The notes below the pieces were generated by a model. The model was given only the letters and a program-made list of their open reading frames with translations. It did no database searches and had not been told where the DNA came from. Positions 1 through 5,096 of a DNA stretch of 15,433 bases are shown here, in pieces. A program made the position numbers and the translations under genes. Where the stretch lies: NCBI GenBank assembly GCA_050261415.1, contig JBLNDG010000238.1:1-15433 (forward strand). The letters run 5' to 3'. Origin of the DNA: JBLNDG01 sp050261415. GTDB lineage: Bacteria; Bacillota; Clostridia; Lutisporales; Lutisporaceae. The number at the start of each line of letters is the position of its first letter. Positions within the stretch are counted from its first letter, which is position 1.

Positions 1-190
1 GGTATTTGCATATCCTTACGGGCAATATAACAGTATATCTGAAGATGTTGTCAGAAGGTTGTTTAAGGCATCATTGACCATAGATCCTGGAGTAAGAAGC
101 TATGGGAAGCTGTCTGATTTATATCTGGTTCCGCGCATTACAGTAGCAAATGACGCAGATGTAATTAAAGAAATTGACAAGTACAGATAA
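1..190 (+). CDS. Polysaccharide deacetylase, C-terminal end (partial)
   Basis: This is the 3' end of a gene that begins outside the window; the reading frame starts at base 2 and ends at TAA 188-190, giving 62 residues. It opens with FAYPYGQYN, the Y/F-PYG-type motif of the NodB-homology domain in polysaccharide deacetylases, and ends with a LVPRITV-like strand followed by a short charged tail. Enzymes of this family remove N- or O-acetyl groups from peptidoglycan or exopolysaccharide, usually outside the membrane. The catalytic Asp/His motifs would lie upstream and cannot be checked here, so substrate and localisation are open. No clear intrinsic terminator follows before the next gene. Confidence 0.75.
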   Translation, partial: VFAYPYGQYNSISEDVVRRLFKASLTIDPGVRSYGKLSDLYLVPRITVANDADVIKEIDKYR

Positions 191-302
191 TAATTATATC
201 CATTTGCCATAAAGAAGGTATATAAAACAAATTTTTTGATATAATCCATAAATAAAACCCTGTTATTGCATTGACCAGGTAAACTCGTGCGGAGGGATGA
301 CA

Positions 303-1010
303 ATGCTTCAGTTCCTTGGAGCCGGAAGTGCCTTTAATACGGAAAAGGGAAATACCAGTGCTTTTATAAAAAAGAACGGTATATTGTTCCTCATTGATTG
401 TGGAAGTACATGCTTTTCAAAGCTGAAAAATGAAAATATGCTTGATGGAGTTAAAAATATTTATATACTGGTTACTCATATGCATCCGGATCATGTCGGA
501 TCTCTGGGAGACTTGATTTTCTACTCCTATCATATAATGGGGAAAAAGGCTGCTGTCATAATGCCCGGAAATGATTATGTAAGCATCCTGCTTAAGCTTA
601 TGGGAGTTACATCAAAAATCTATAATTTAATTGAATTTGATAAAGAATATACAGTGAAGCAGGATGAGTTCTCAATTGTAATCAGAAGTATTGAAGTCTC
701 CCATGTCAAGGATTTGAAGTGCTATGGATATATTCTGGAGGAGAATGGCCATAGAGTATATTACAGCGGGGATTCACACAATATTCCCGAAAAAATCCTA
801 AAGGATTTTTATAAAGGCGCAATAGAGACTATTTACCAGGATACAACCTGGCTTGATTATCCGGAAAATCCCCACATGTCCTTCAGGAAGCTGTGTGATG
901 TAATAAAGCCGGAATATCGCAGCAGGGTGTACTGCATGCACCTTGAAGAGGATTTTGACGTGCAATCGGCAAAAAAACACGGATTTAATATAGCATATGA
1001 ATTGATGTGA
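303..1010 (+). CDS. MBL-fold metallohydrolase, RNase Z-like
   Basis: A complete 235-residue metallo-beta-lactamase-fold hydrolase. Every metal ligand of the RNase Z / MBL fold can be seen: the HxHxDH motif (H59, H61, D63, H64, in THMHPDHVGS), H134 (EVSHVKD), D157 (YYSGDS) and H213 (YCMHL), so it should bind two zinc ions and be active. It is shorter than bacterial RNase Z (about 300 residues) and I see no exosite arm, so it is more likely one of the many small RNase Z-like hydrolases of unknown substrate than the tRNA 3'-processing enzyme. Two ATGs are possible, at 297 and 303. The GGAGGG at 291-296 touches the first but lies 6 bases before the second, so 303 was chosen; its product starts MLQFLGAGSAFN, typical of the family. 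It is not clearly in an operon. Confidence 0.88.
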   Translation: MLQFLGAGSAFNTEKGNTSAFIKKNGILFLIDCGSTCFSKLKNENMLDGVKNIYILVTHMHPDHVGSLGDLIFYSYHIMGKKAAVIMPGNDYVSILLKLMGVTSKIYNLIEFDKEYTVKQDEFSIVIRSIEVSHVKDLKCYGYILEENGHRVYYSGDSHNIPEKILKDFYKGAIETIYQDTTWLDYPENPHMSFRKLCDVIKPEYRSRVYCMHLEEDFDVQSAKKHGFNIAYELM

Positions 1011-1020
1011 AGAATTCCTG

Positions 1021-1038
1021 ATTTTTTTCGAAAAAAAT
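1021..1038. repeat. 18-bp perfect palindrome after the MBL gene
   Basis: ATTTTTTTCGAAAAAAAT is a perfect palindrome 10 bases after the MBL stop codon. It is nearly all A/T with a TTCGAA centre. It could be a weak transcription end for the MBL gene. A related palindrome with the same TTTTTCGAAAAA core lies at 1513-1532. Confidence 0.45.
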
Positions 1039-1062
1039 TCTTGTTAATCCACTAATAACATG

Positions 1063-1091
1063 TTGACATACCTTATATTCTTTTGTATAAT
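1063..1091 (+). promoter_or_regulatory. Sigma-A promoter of the tRNA-Lys gene
   Basis: A perfect -35 box TTGACA (1063-1068) and a perfect -10 box TATAAT (1086-1091) are separated by 17 bases. Transcription would begin near 1098, about 34 bases before the mature tRNA. A fully consensus promoter fits a stable RNA gene. Confidence 0.9.
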
Positions 1092-1131
1092 AAAAAAGTC
1101 GGTTGGCGAAACCGTCAAAACACACAAACGT

Positions 1132-1207
1132 GCGCCATTAGCTCAGCTGGTAGAGCAATTGACTCTTAATCAATGGGTCCCGGGTTCGAGTCCCTGATGG
1201 CGCACCA
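1132..1207 (+). tRNA. tRNA-Lys (anticodon CTT)
   Basis: A 76-base tRNA with an encoded CCA end. The acceptor stem pairs GCGCCAT (1132-1138) with ATGGCGC (1197-1203), followed by discriminator A and CCA (1205-1207). The anticodon arm has stem ATTGA/TCAAT around loop CTCTTAA, so the anticodon is CTT, reading AAG (lysine). The T-arm contains GGTTCGAGTCC. It stands alone with its own promoter and terminator. Decayed integrase DNA lies a few hundred bases downstream, which is notable because tRNA 3' ends are common integration sites. Confidence 0.97.
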
Positions 1208-1223
1208 TTTTGATTTTTTGGCT

Positions 1224-1257
1224 AAAAACCTTGGTTTTCAAGGTTTTTTTGTTTTTT
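1224..1257 (+). terminator. Intrinsic terminator of tRNA-Lys
   Basis: Ten-base stem AAAAACCTTG (1224-1233) with CAAGGTTTTT (1239-1248) around a GTTTT loop, running into a long T tract (to 1257, broken by one G). It begins 17 bases after the tRNA CCA. Confidence 0.9.
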
Positions 1258-1258
1258 T

Positions 1259-1557
1259 GAATTTCTTGTTGAAACCGGCTAATTACTTATGTTTTTGGGG
1301 TAGTAAACGTTACGCTTTTCTTGTTTATATAGAGCCGTTTAGACAAATTAATAATTATATTTATACTTAAAACTGTTATAATTTATCTAGTGAGGATAAA
1401 TTAGATACAGATATTTGGATAATTGGCACTACTGAATTTAATTCTATTGAAAAGGTAAAATCTATTAGCGCAGTTTTTTCATCCTATTAACTATATTTAA
1501 TTGCACGAAAGATTCATTTTTCGAAAAATGAAGAGCACCTTCTAAAGGTGCTCTAAT
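1259..1557. other. Gene-free AT-rich stretch with remnant-like open frame
   Basis: No gene with a start and ribosome site can be supported here. A plus-strand frame stays open without a start codon from 1371 to the stop at 1488-1490 (39 codons); its last part reads like ordinary protein (for example DIWIIGTTEFNSIEKVKS) and could be the tail of a decayed gene, but I do not recognise it. The right end holds a 20-bp palindrome and a hairpin (listed separately). No second copy of the tRNA-Lys 3' end was seen, so an attachment-site duplication is not supported. Confidence 0.5.
1513..1554 (-). terminator. Tandem hairpins downstream of the integrase remnant
   Basis: Two adjoining inverted repeats: the 20-bp perfect palindrome TTCATTTTTCGAAAAATGAA (1513-1532) and a 10-bp stem AGAGCACCTT (1532-1541) / AAGGTGCTCT (1545-1554) with a 3-base loop. 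Read on the minus strand, the GC-containing hairpin is followed by a short T-rich run, so it can serve as the terminator of the minus-strand recombinase fragment that ends at 1558. The heptamer TTGCACG occurs directly on both sides (1501-1507 and 1561-1567). Confidence 0.6.
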
Positions 1558-1764
1558 TCATTGCACGCCAACCTTTTTAACGTATATATTATCAAGCGGT
1601 GAAAATTTCTTATGGTTATTCAAAACATAAGCGGAAGCCAAATGAGAATATTTTCTTACCATTTCCAATGAAGTATACCCCAGAATCAGCTGCAAACTAA
1701 AAATGTCCCCTCCATCCATAAGATACTTAGTAACAAATGTGAGTCGGGGAATATGAGGGTGCAT
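1558..1764 (-). pseudogene. Tyrosine recombinase/integrase, C-terminal remnant
   Basis: About 65 residues match the end of a phage/ICE-type tyrosine recombinase: a degraded box II (HIPRLTF where HxxRHTF is expected), then TKYLMDGGDIFSLQLILG, then the region with the nucleophile tyrosine (MVRKYSHL, Y39). The arginine and tyrosine remain. The second histidine of box II is Leu (CTC) and the histidine after LG is Tyr (LGYTS), each one base away from a His codon. The N-terminal domain, core-binding domain and first arginine box are missing: upstream, the frame meets TAA at 1771-1773 and the similarity ends near 1760. No ribosome site precedes the ATG at 1764. It is a dead fragment of an integration module, oriented towards the tRNA-Lys gene. 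Confidence 0.82.
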
Positions 1765-1866
1765 ACGGTATTATTGAAGCCGTTGTAATTCCAGCTTGTA
1801 TGTTCATTTTTCTTTCTCTCAGTCTTGCAGCTGCAATTTGAGCTAATATTAAGCTTGTGGTCATAA

Positions 1867-2088
1867 TTAATAAGCTTGCGGTTGCAGCTGTTCTAGGAGC
1901 TGGAGAAGGACAGCGGGCGGTTCTGTTCTGCTTTGACTCTGCAATATTTCGACGACATTCTGTTTGGCTGAGATGATAAGAACTGTATAGCCTACTATAC
2001 CTATAACAGCTCCAAATATTTCTTTTAATGCTAGATTTAATTCAAAAGAGGCTTTCTTTGATAATATGGATGGGTTGCCCTGCTCCAT
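1867..2088 (-). CDS. Doubtful small membrane protein ORF
   Basis: A 73-residue frame from ATG 2086-2088, preceded by GAGGTG with 9-base spacing (a GTG at 2098-2100 is an alternative). It has one hydrophobic segment (IFGAVIGIVGYTVLIISAK, about residues 29-47), then a polar, Leu/Gln-rich tail. I do not recognise a family. The tail looks unnatural, while another minus-strand frame covering about 1930-1727 reads as plausible protein (LLIMTTSLILAQIAAARLRE and onward). The two may be parts of one gene split by a frameshift near 1900-1935. That second frame runs over the integrase remnant and stops at 1727-1729. It may be a small gene of a lost mobile element, a pseudogene, or chance. Confidence 0.3.
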   Translation of the reverse strand: MEQGNPSILSKKASFELNLALKEIFGAVIGIVGYTVLIISAKQNVVEILQSQSRTEPPAVLLQLLEQLQPQAY

Positions 2089-2164
2089 GCAAATGTTCAC
2101 CTCAAAACATATGCTTTTTTATTATTAAGCTATTGAATGAAAATATGCGTATTGCAAGCAGGGG

Positions 2165-2173
2165 TGTTATAAT
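2165..2173 (+). promoter_or_regulatory. Extended -10 promoter for the 2196 gene
   Basis: TGTTATAAT carries a consensus -10 hexamer (2168-2173) with the TGn extension. No good -35 box is found at 17 bases (ATGCGT at 2145-2150). Transcription would start near 2180, leaving a very short leader just before AGGAGG. Confidence 0.5.
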
Positions 2174-2195
2174 AGAATAACAGGAGGTTTATAGA

Positions 2196-2582
2196 ATGAA
2201 GAACAAATTTGCAGTAATAGTACTGTTGGCCGCAGCAGTAATAATGAGCCTTAACACATATATGATTTACAAGCTGGATAGAAAAATTGATGATATAAGC
2301 GGTAGAATGAACTATTTGGATTCCCGGCTATCGGGTATTCAAAACGCTTCGGGGCCGGCGAACAGCACAGGCCAGGCAACAGGTAACGTTAAGGCAAAAA
2401 AGGTTTTAACGCCGTCAGAACTGGCAGAATATCTAGGTATCAGCATGGAAAAAGTCTATGATATGGTCGGTGATAAAGAATGGGGATTGCCGTATGTAAA
2501 TATTGACGGGGAGTATAGGTTCAGCAAAAGTGCCATTGACGAATGGCTCAAATCAAATAAGGATATAAAACTCAGCAATTAA
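2196..2582 (+). CDS. Membrane-anchored protein with excisionase-like HTH domain
   Basis: A 128-residue protein with AGGAGG (2182-2187) 8 bases before the ATG. An uncleaved signal-anchor-like helix spans about residues 5-25, followed by a charged, possibly coiled stretch (26-47), a Ser/Gly/Asn/Thr-rich linker (48-65), and a C-terminal domain (about 68-122) beginning VLTPSELAEYLGIS and ending FSKSAIDEWLKS. That domain matches the pattern of the excisionase/MerR-like helix-turn-helix (helix_turn_helix_17 type) found in soluble DNA-binding proteins: helix-turn-helix, short wing, then the 'R-F-x-x-x-x-I-x-x-W' end. Joining it to a membrane helix is unusual. If the N-terminus is inside, the domain would be outside the cell and could not bind the chromosome; if the N-terminus is outside, it would be a membrane-tethered regulator. 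Single-gene unit with its own promoter and terminator. Confidence 0.75.
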   Translation: MKNKFAVIVLLAAAVIMSLNTYMIYKLDRKIDDISGRMNYLDSRLSGIQNASGPANSTGQATGNVKAKKVLTPSELAEYLGISMEKVYDMVGDKEWGLPYVNIDGEYRFSKSAIDEWLKSNKDIKLSN

Positions 2583-2592
2583 TGGATTTCAA

Positions 2593-2624
2593 AGGGTATC
2601 TGATGCAGATGCCCTCTATTTTTT
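2593..2624 (+). terminator. Intrinsic terminator after the 2196 gene
   Basis: Stem AGGGTATCTG (2593-2602) / CAGATGCCCT (2606-2615) with one T-G wobble and an ATG loop, followed by CTATTTTTT. It starts 10 bases after the stop codon. Confidence 0.88.
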
Positions 2625-2732
2625 GAACCGGTCAGATGAGCGGGACTCTGAATTTGTTGAAAGGTGAATATCTACAAATTGCCTGTAATATTTGACTGAT
2701 AGTATAAAAGCAAATGTTCAGGCCTAATATTA

Positions 2733-2741
2733 TGCTATAAT
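2733..2741 (+). promoter_or_regulatory. Extended -10 promoter for the 2897-4065 pair
   Basis: TGCTATAAT gives a TGn-extended consensus -10 (hexamer 2736-2741). The base run at the -35 position (AATGTT, 2713-2718) is poor. It would leave a leader of roughly 150 bases. Likely but not certain. Confidence 0.45.
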
Positions 2742-2819
2742 TAAGAAAATTAAAAAGCATCAAATTCATGGTACTTAAGCGGCAGCCGGAATAAAGGGTA
2801 TAGCAAGAAATGATAAAAT

Positions 2820-2827
2820 TAGTCGAA
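2820..2827 (+). promoter_or_regulatory. Spo0A-box-like octamer
   Basis: TAGTCGAA matches 7 of 8 bases of the 0A box TTGTCGAA. It lies downstream of the candidate promoter, where a bound regulator would repress. A 7/8 match can occur by chance, so this is weak on its own; similar octamers occur before the kinase gene. Confidence 0.25.
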
Positions 2828-2896
2828 AGTTGCGTACGATTGTTAAGGAATAATCAGGATTATTGTTGTATCATGTAATTAGAAGGGTGTGGGACT

Positions 2897-3217
2897 ATGA
2901 CAAATATTGAACAGGAAAAAGAGCTGATATTTGTTAAGCTCATTAGAAAAGGGCCCCATGTACTGGAATTCAGCAATGATTATCTGATGGTACATAATGG
3001 GAAAATCACGATTGCGACATCTAAAGTGCTGGAAAAATATCTATCGGTAATAGAAACTGCAGATGAAGAAAAAAAGGGGATTATGAAGAAAACAATTGCC
3101 GCACTTATAAACGAGGAGTATTATAATAACAAAGCCATCGAGTGGTACAGTCTCAGGGATTATATAGATAATTTCAATCCTAACAGACTTGAGGAGCTTA
3201 AAGAGAAAATCAGTTGA
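2897..3217 (+). CDS. Hypothetical protein, 106 residues
   Basis: I do not recognise this family. It is a soluble, charged protein (many Lys and Glu) with no signal peptide or membrane segment. The N-terminal half looks like beta strands (ELIFVKLIR, VLEFSNDYLMVHNGKITIATS) and the C-terminal half like helices (SVIETADEEKKGIMKKTIAALINEE and a C-terminal Leu/Glu/Lys helix; quoted in part). Start ATG 2897 has GAAGGG (2882-2887) 9 bases before it. The next gene, a CPBP-type membrane protein, begins 35 bases after the stop, so the two are probably co-transcribed. A small cytosolic partner of the membrane protein is possible but unproven. Confidence 0.75.
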   Translation: MTNIEQEKELIFVKLIRKGPHVLEFSNDYLMVHNGKITIATSKVLEKYLSVIETADEEKKGIMKKTIAALINEEYYNNKAIEWYSLRDYIDNFNPNRLEELKEKIS

Positions 3218-3252
3218 AGCAATACGATACGGCAAAATATGGAGTGTTATTG

Positions 3253-4065
3253 ATGAAAAACTTTGCTGTTGCCGTAAAAGGCATTATAAAAAGGGCAGAA
3301 AATAATATTTACCGGGATATAAGCTTTTTGGGTGTTGCTTTAGTTATTGGCTGGACCGTTGCTTGCCTTATATTAACAGGGACAAGCAAATCTTTCGGTT
3401 ATAGTTTTGTATTTGGTGCAATATATTATATATCGTTGATTTTATTGTGCCTGGCAGTTTTCAAGAATATAGGGAAATACTTCGGATCTCCTTTTAAACT
3501 AAATAGTATTCCAAAATTTATCGGGTCAAGACTGGATATTGTGTTTACATATCCGGTTTTTTTGGTGTCTTTTATAGGTGTGGTAAGCAGTATGCTGACG
3601 CTTTCCGGTCTAGTTCCGCGGAGCCCGGAACCGCTTACCGGAATAAACATCACAACTGATGAAGTATTTGTGCGGTTTTTCCTGCTGCCATTTGTAGCCT
3701 TTGCAGAGGAACTGCTGAATCTTATTGTGGTGTCATTTCTATACAAGTGTTTAAAGGTATTGAGGAGCTCCAGGCTTTTAGCAAGCGTATTGACTGCATC
3801 TGCAGTATTCGGTTTTTTGCACTCCTTCGGATGGGGTTTCGGGGCGGCTTTATCCGTAGCGGTATCATTTTTGCCGGTGTTTTTTGTAACGTTATATACG
3901 GGCAATATTTGGATAAGTGTACTTGCGCATTTATATAACGATATTATAGCCAGCATAAGGGCATACAACGGAAGTTATGCAACAGCTATGATTGCTGTTA
4001 TTGTTTTTGTACCTGTTGTTTGGTCAATAGCTGCTGCCTTTGGAGTATATGGCAAAAATAAATAG
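3253..4065 (+). CDS. CPBP-family intramembrane metalloprotease homologue
   Basis: A 270-residue polytopic membrane protein with about eight hydrophobic segments. The CPBP (CAAX protease and bacteriocin-processing, formerly abortive-infection 'Abi') motifs are present: E152-E153 in FAEELLN, the F-x-x-x-H motif ending at H190 (FGFLHSF), and H226 with N229/D230 in LAHLYND. In the usual EExxxR motif the sixth position is Leu here instead of Arg. The metal-site Glu and His residues remain, so activity is still possible. Members cleave prenylated or peptide substrates inside the membrane, process bacteriocins, or act as non-enzymatic scaffolds; the substrate here is unknown. A start at TTG 3214, overlapping the previous stop, is possible, but ATG 3253 has GGAG (3241-3244) at 8 bases and was preferred. 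Confidence 0.82.
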   Translation: MKNFAVAVKGIIKRAENNIYRDISFLGVALVIGWTVACLILTGTSKSFGYSFVFGAIYYISLILLCLAVFKNIGKYFGSPFKLNSIPKFIGSRLDIVFTYPVFLVSFIGVVSSMLTLSGLVPRSPEPLTGINITTDEVFVRFFLLPFVAFAEELLNLIVVSFLYKCLKVLRSSRLLASVLTASAVFGFLHSFGWGFGAALSVAVSFLPVFFVTLYTGNIWISVLAHLYNDIIASIRAYNGSYATAMIAVIVFVPVVWSIAAAFGVYGKNK

Positions 4066-4074
4066 GTACCGGTA

Positions 4075-4794
4075 TTATCTGTCTGTGATTGGCTCCAAAT
4101 TTTTGACAAATTCATAGAAACTGTTGTAATCTCCCATATAATCACTGTGTATATCTTCAGAAGTCCTGTGGATCATATGATTGGTGATAAGGAAGGTTTT
4201 TAGCCCAAGCCTGGAGGATATAAGATCCTCCTGAACATCGTTTCCTACCATCATGCACTGTTCAGGCTTCTTGCCTATTTTCTCAAGAACCTCACTGTAA
4301 TAATGCACCTGGGGCTTGCAGTAGTGATTGTCTTCGTAAGAAGTTATATAACTGAAATCCTCCAACTTTAGTCCTGCCCATTGTATCCGCAGATGTATTG
4401 CTTTTCGTGGGAACAAAGGGTTTGTAGCAATTACAAGCTTATAGTTTTTCTTCTTCAGAATGTCAATACTCTCCGTGATGAGCGTTTGGCTCTCAACCGC
4501 TTCTCTTGTCTTATGAAAGCCTGTATCATAAAAGCGGTCGAAACGCTCCATATATGTTTCTATTTTACCGTCAATGAGCTGACTGAATTTTCCCATGAAG
4601 ACTTCTTCATTTGTCTTGTATTCTACATTCCTGACCATCTCTTCAGTAGCGGTCCAAATATGTTTTACAAGCAGTTTGGGGTCTATCATGTCTCTGAACA
4701 TACACCCCATTTCATTAAAATAAATCTCGGTAAATCTTTGCATATCCATAGGCAGCAGAGTGCCATCCAGATCGAATAATATTGTATCTATCAT
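4075..4794 (-). CDS. HAD-superfamily phosphatase
   Basis: A 239-residue haloacid-dehalogenase-type hydrolase with all four motifs: motif I FDLDGTLL (nucleophile D8, acid D10), motif II T124 (IATNP), motif III K160 (CKPQ), and motif IV GND...ED (D186, D190). A helical cap occupies about residues 18-100 (C1 cap, subfamily IA). It should be a cytosolic Mg-dependent phosphatase for a small phosphorylated metabolite; the exact substrate cannot be read from sequence. GAAGGAGA lies 6 bases before the ATG. It is transcribed alone, ends 9 bases from the stop of the converging CPBP gene, and diverges from the kinase gene. A TATAAT is present on the minus strand at 4839-4834 as a possible -10. Confidence 0.9.
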   Translation of the reverse strand: MIDTILFDLDGTLLPMDMQRFTEIYFNEMGCMFRDMIDPKLLVKHIWTATEEMVRNVEYKTNEEVFMGKFSQLIDGKIETYMERFDRFYDTGFHKTREAVESQTLITESIDILKKKNYKLVIATNPLFPRKAIHLRIQWAGLKLEDFSYITSYEDNHYCKPQVHYYSEVLEKIGKKPEQCMMVGNDVQEDLISSRLGLKTFLITNHMIHRTSEDIHSDYMGDYNSFYEFVKNLEPITDR

Positions 4795-4924
4795 TTATAC
4801 TCTCCTTCATATGTAAATTCATGGTCTTGTACAATTATAACCCATAAAATCAATATATAAAATAAAATGCTAAAAGAAAAATTAAAAATGCGATGAATAT
4901 GCAGTGATATGTAAGAAATAGAAA

Positions 4925-4982
4925 ATGTCGAAAGCTTAATTTTTGTGGTAAAACCAACTAAATGCAAAAGGAATACGTCGAA
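4925..4982 (+). promoter_or_regulatory. Two Spo0A-box-like sites upstream of the kinase
   Basis: ATGTCGAA (4925-4932, 7/8 to the 0A box TTGTCGAA) and ACGTCGAA (4975-4982, 6/8) stand in the same direction 50 bases apart. They lie upstream of the probable -35 box at 5011, the usual position for an activator. The gene they precede is a likely sporulation-type kinase, which makes Spo0A control biologically sensible, but neither match is perfect. Confidence 0.35.
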
Positions 4983-5010
4983 ATTTTTAGAACGATATAT
5001 AGCGATATTT

Positions 5011-5039
5011 TTGGAAAAATAAGTTAGTATGAATATATA
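5011..5039 (+). promoter_or_regulatory. Probable sigma-A promoter of the sensor kinase
   Basis: TTGGAA (5011-5016, 4/6) and TATATA (5034-5039, 4/6) with 17-base spacing; TATAAC at 5036-5041 is an alternative -10 with 19-base spacing. The weak boxes suit a promoter that needs an activator. The leader would be about 50 bases. Confidence 0.4.
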
Positions 5040-5096
5040 ACAATAGACGCAGCATCACCTGCTAAATTATATTATCTTTTCAGGGGGTATGGGCGG

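Larger units (their letters stand above)
2625..2896. other. Intergenic leader region without a gene
   Basis: No ORF with coding character was seen. It holds a candidate promoter (2733-2741), a Spo0A-box-like octamer (2820-2827) and about 150 bases of possible untranslated leader before the 2897 gene. I compared the leader by eye with the conserved cores of common riboswitch classes (c-di-GMP, preQ1, guanidine and others) and did not recognise one. Confidence 0.5.
4795..5096. other. Divergent intergenic region, HAD gene / sensor kinase
   Basis: 302 bases, very AT-rich, without a gene. The left part carries the HAD ribosome site and a minus-strand TATAAT (4839-4834) with a weak -35. The right part carries two 0A-box-like octamers 50 bases apart and the probable kinase promoter (all listed separately). 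Confidence 0.6.

Noticed and set aside
204..245. Promoter for the MBL gene (TTGCCA ... TATAAT)
   Set aside because: The TATAAT at 240-245 is good, but TTGCCA at 204-209 is 30 bases away and nothing suitable lies at 16-18 bases, so no full promoter could be supported.
1173..1370. Plus-strand ORF overlapping the tRNA and its terminator
   Set aside because: It begins inside the tRNA-Lys gene, has no ribosome site, and its composition follows the terminator's T-runs.
1132..2100. Complete integrative element with attL/attR at tRNA-Lys
   Set aside because: Only a recombinase fragment was found. No second copy of the tRNA 3' end and no other element genes are present in the window.
3426..3968. 180-codon minus-strand open frame inside the CPBP gene
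   Set aside because: Fully antisense to a gene with clear family motifs, no ribosome site, and no natural protein character.
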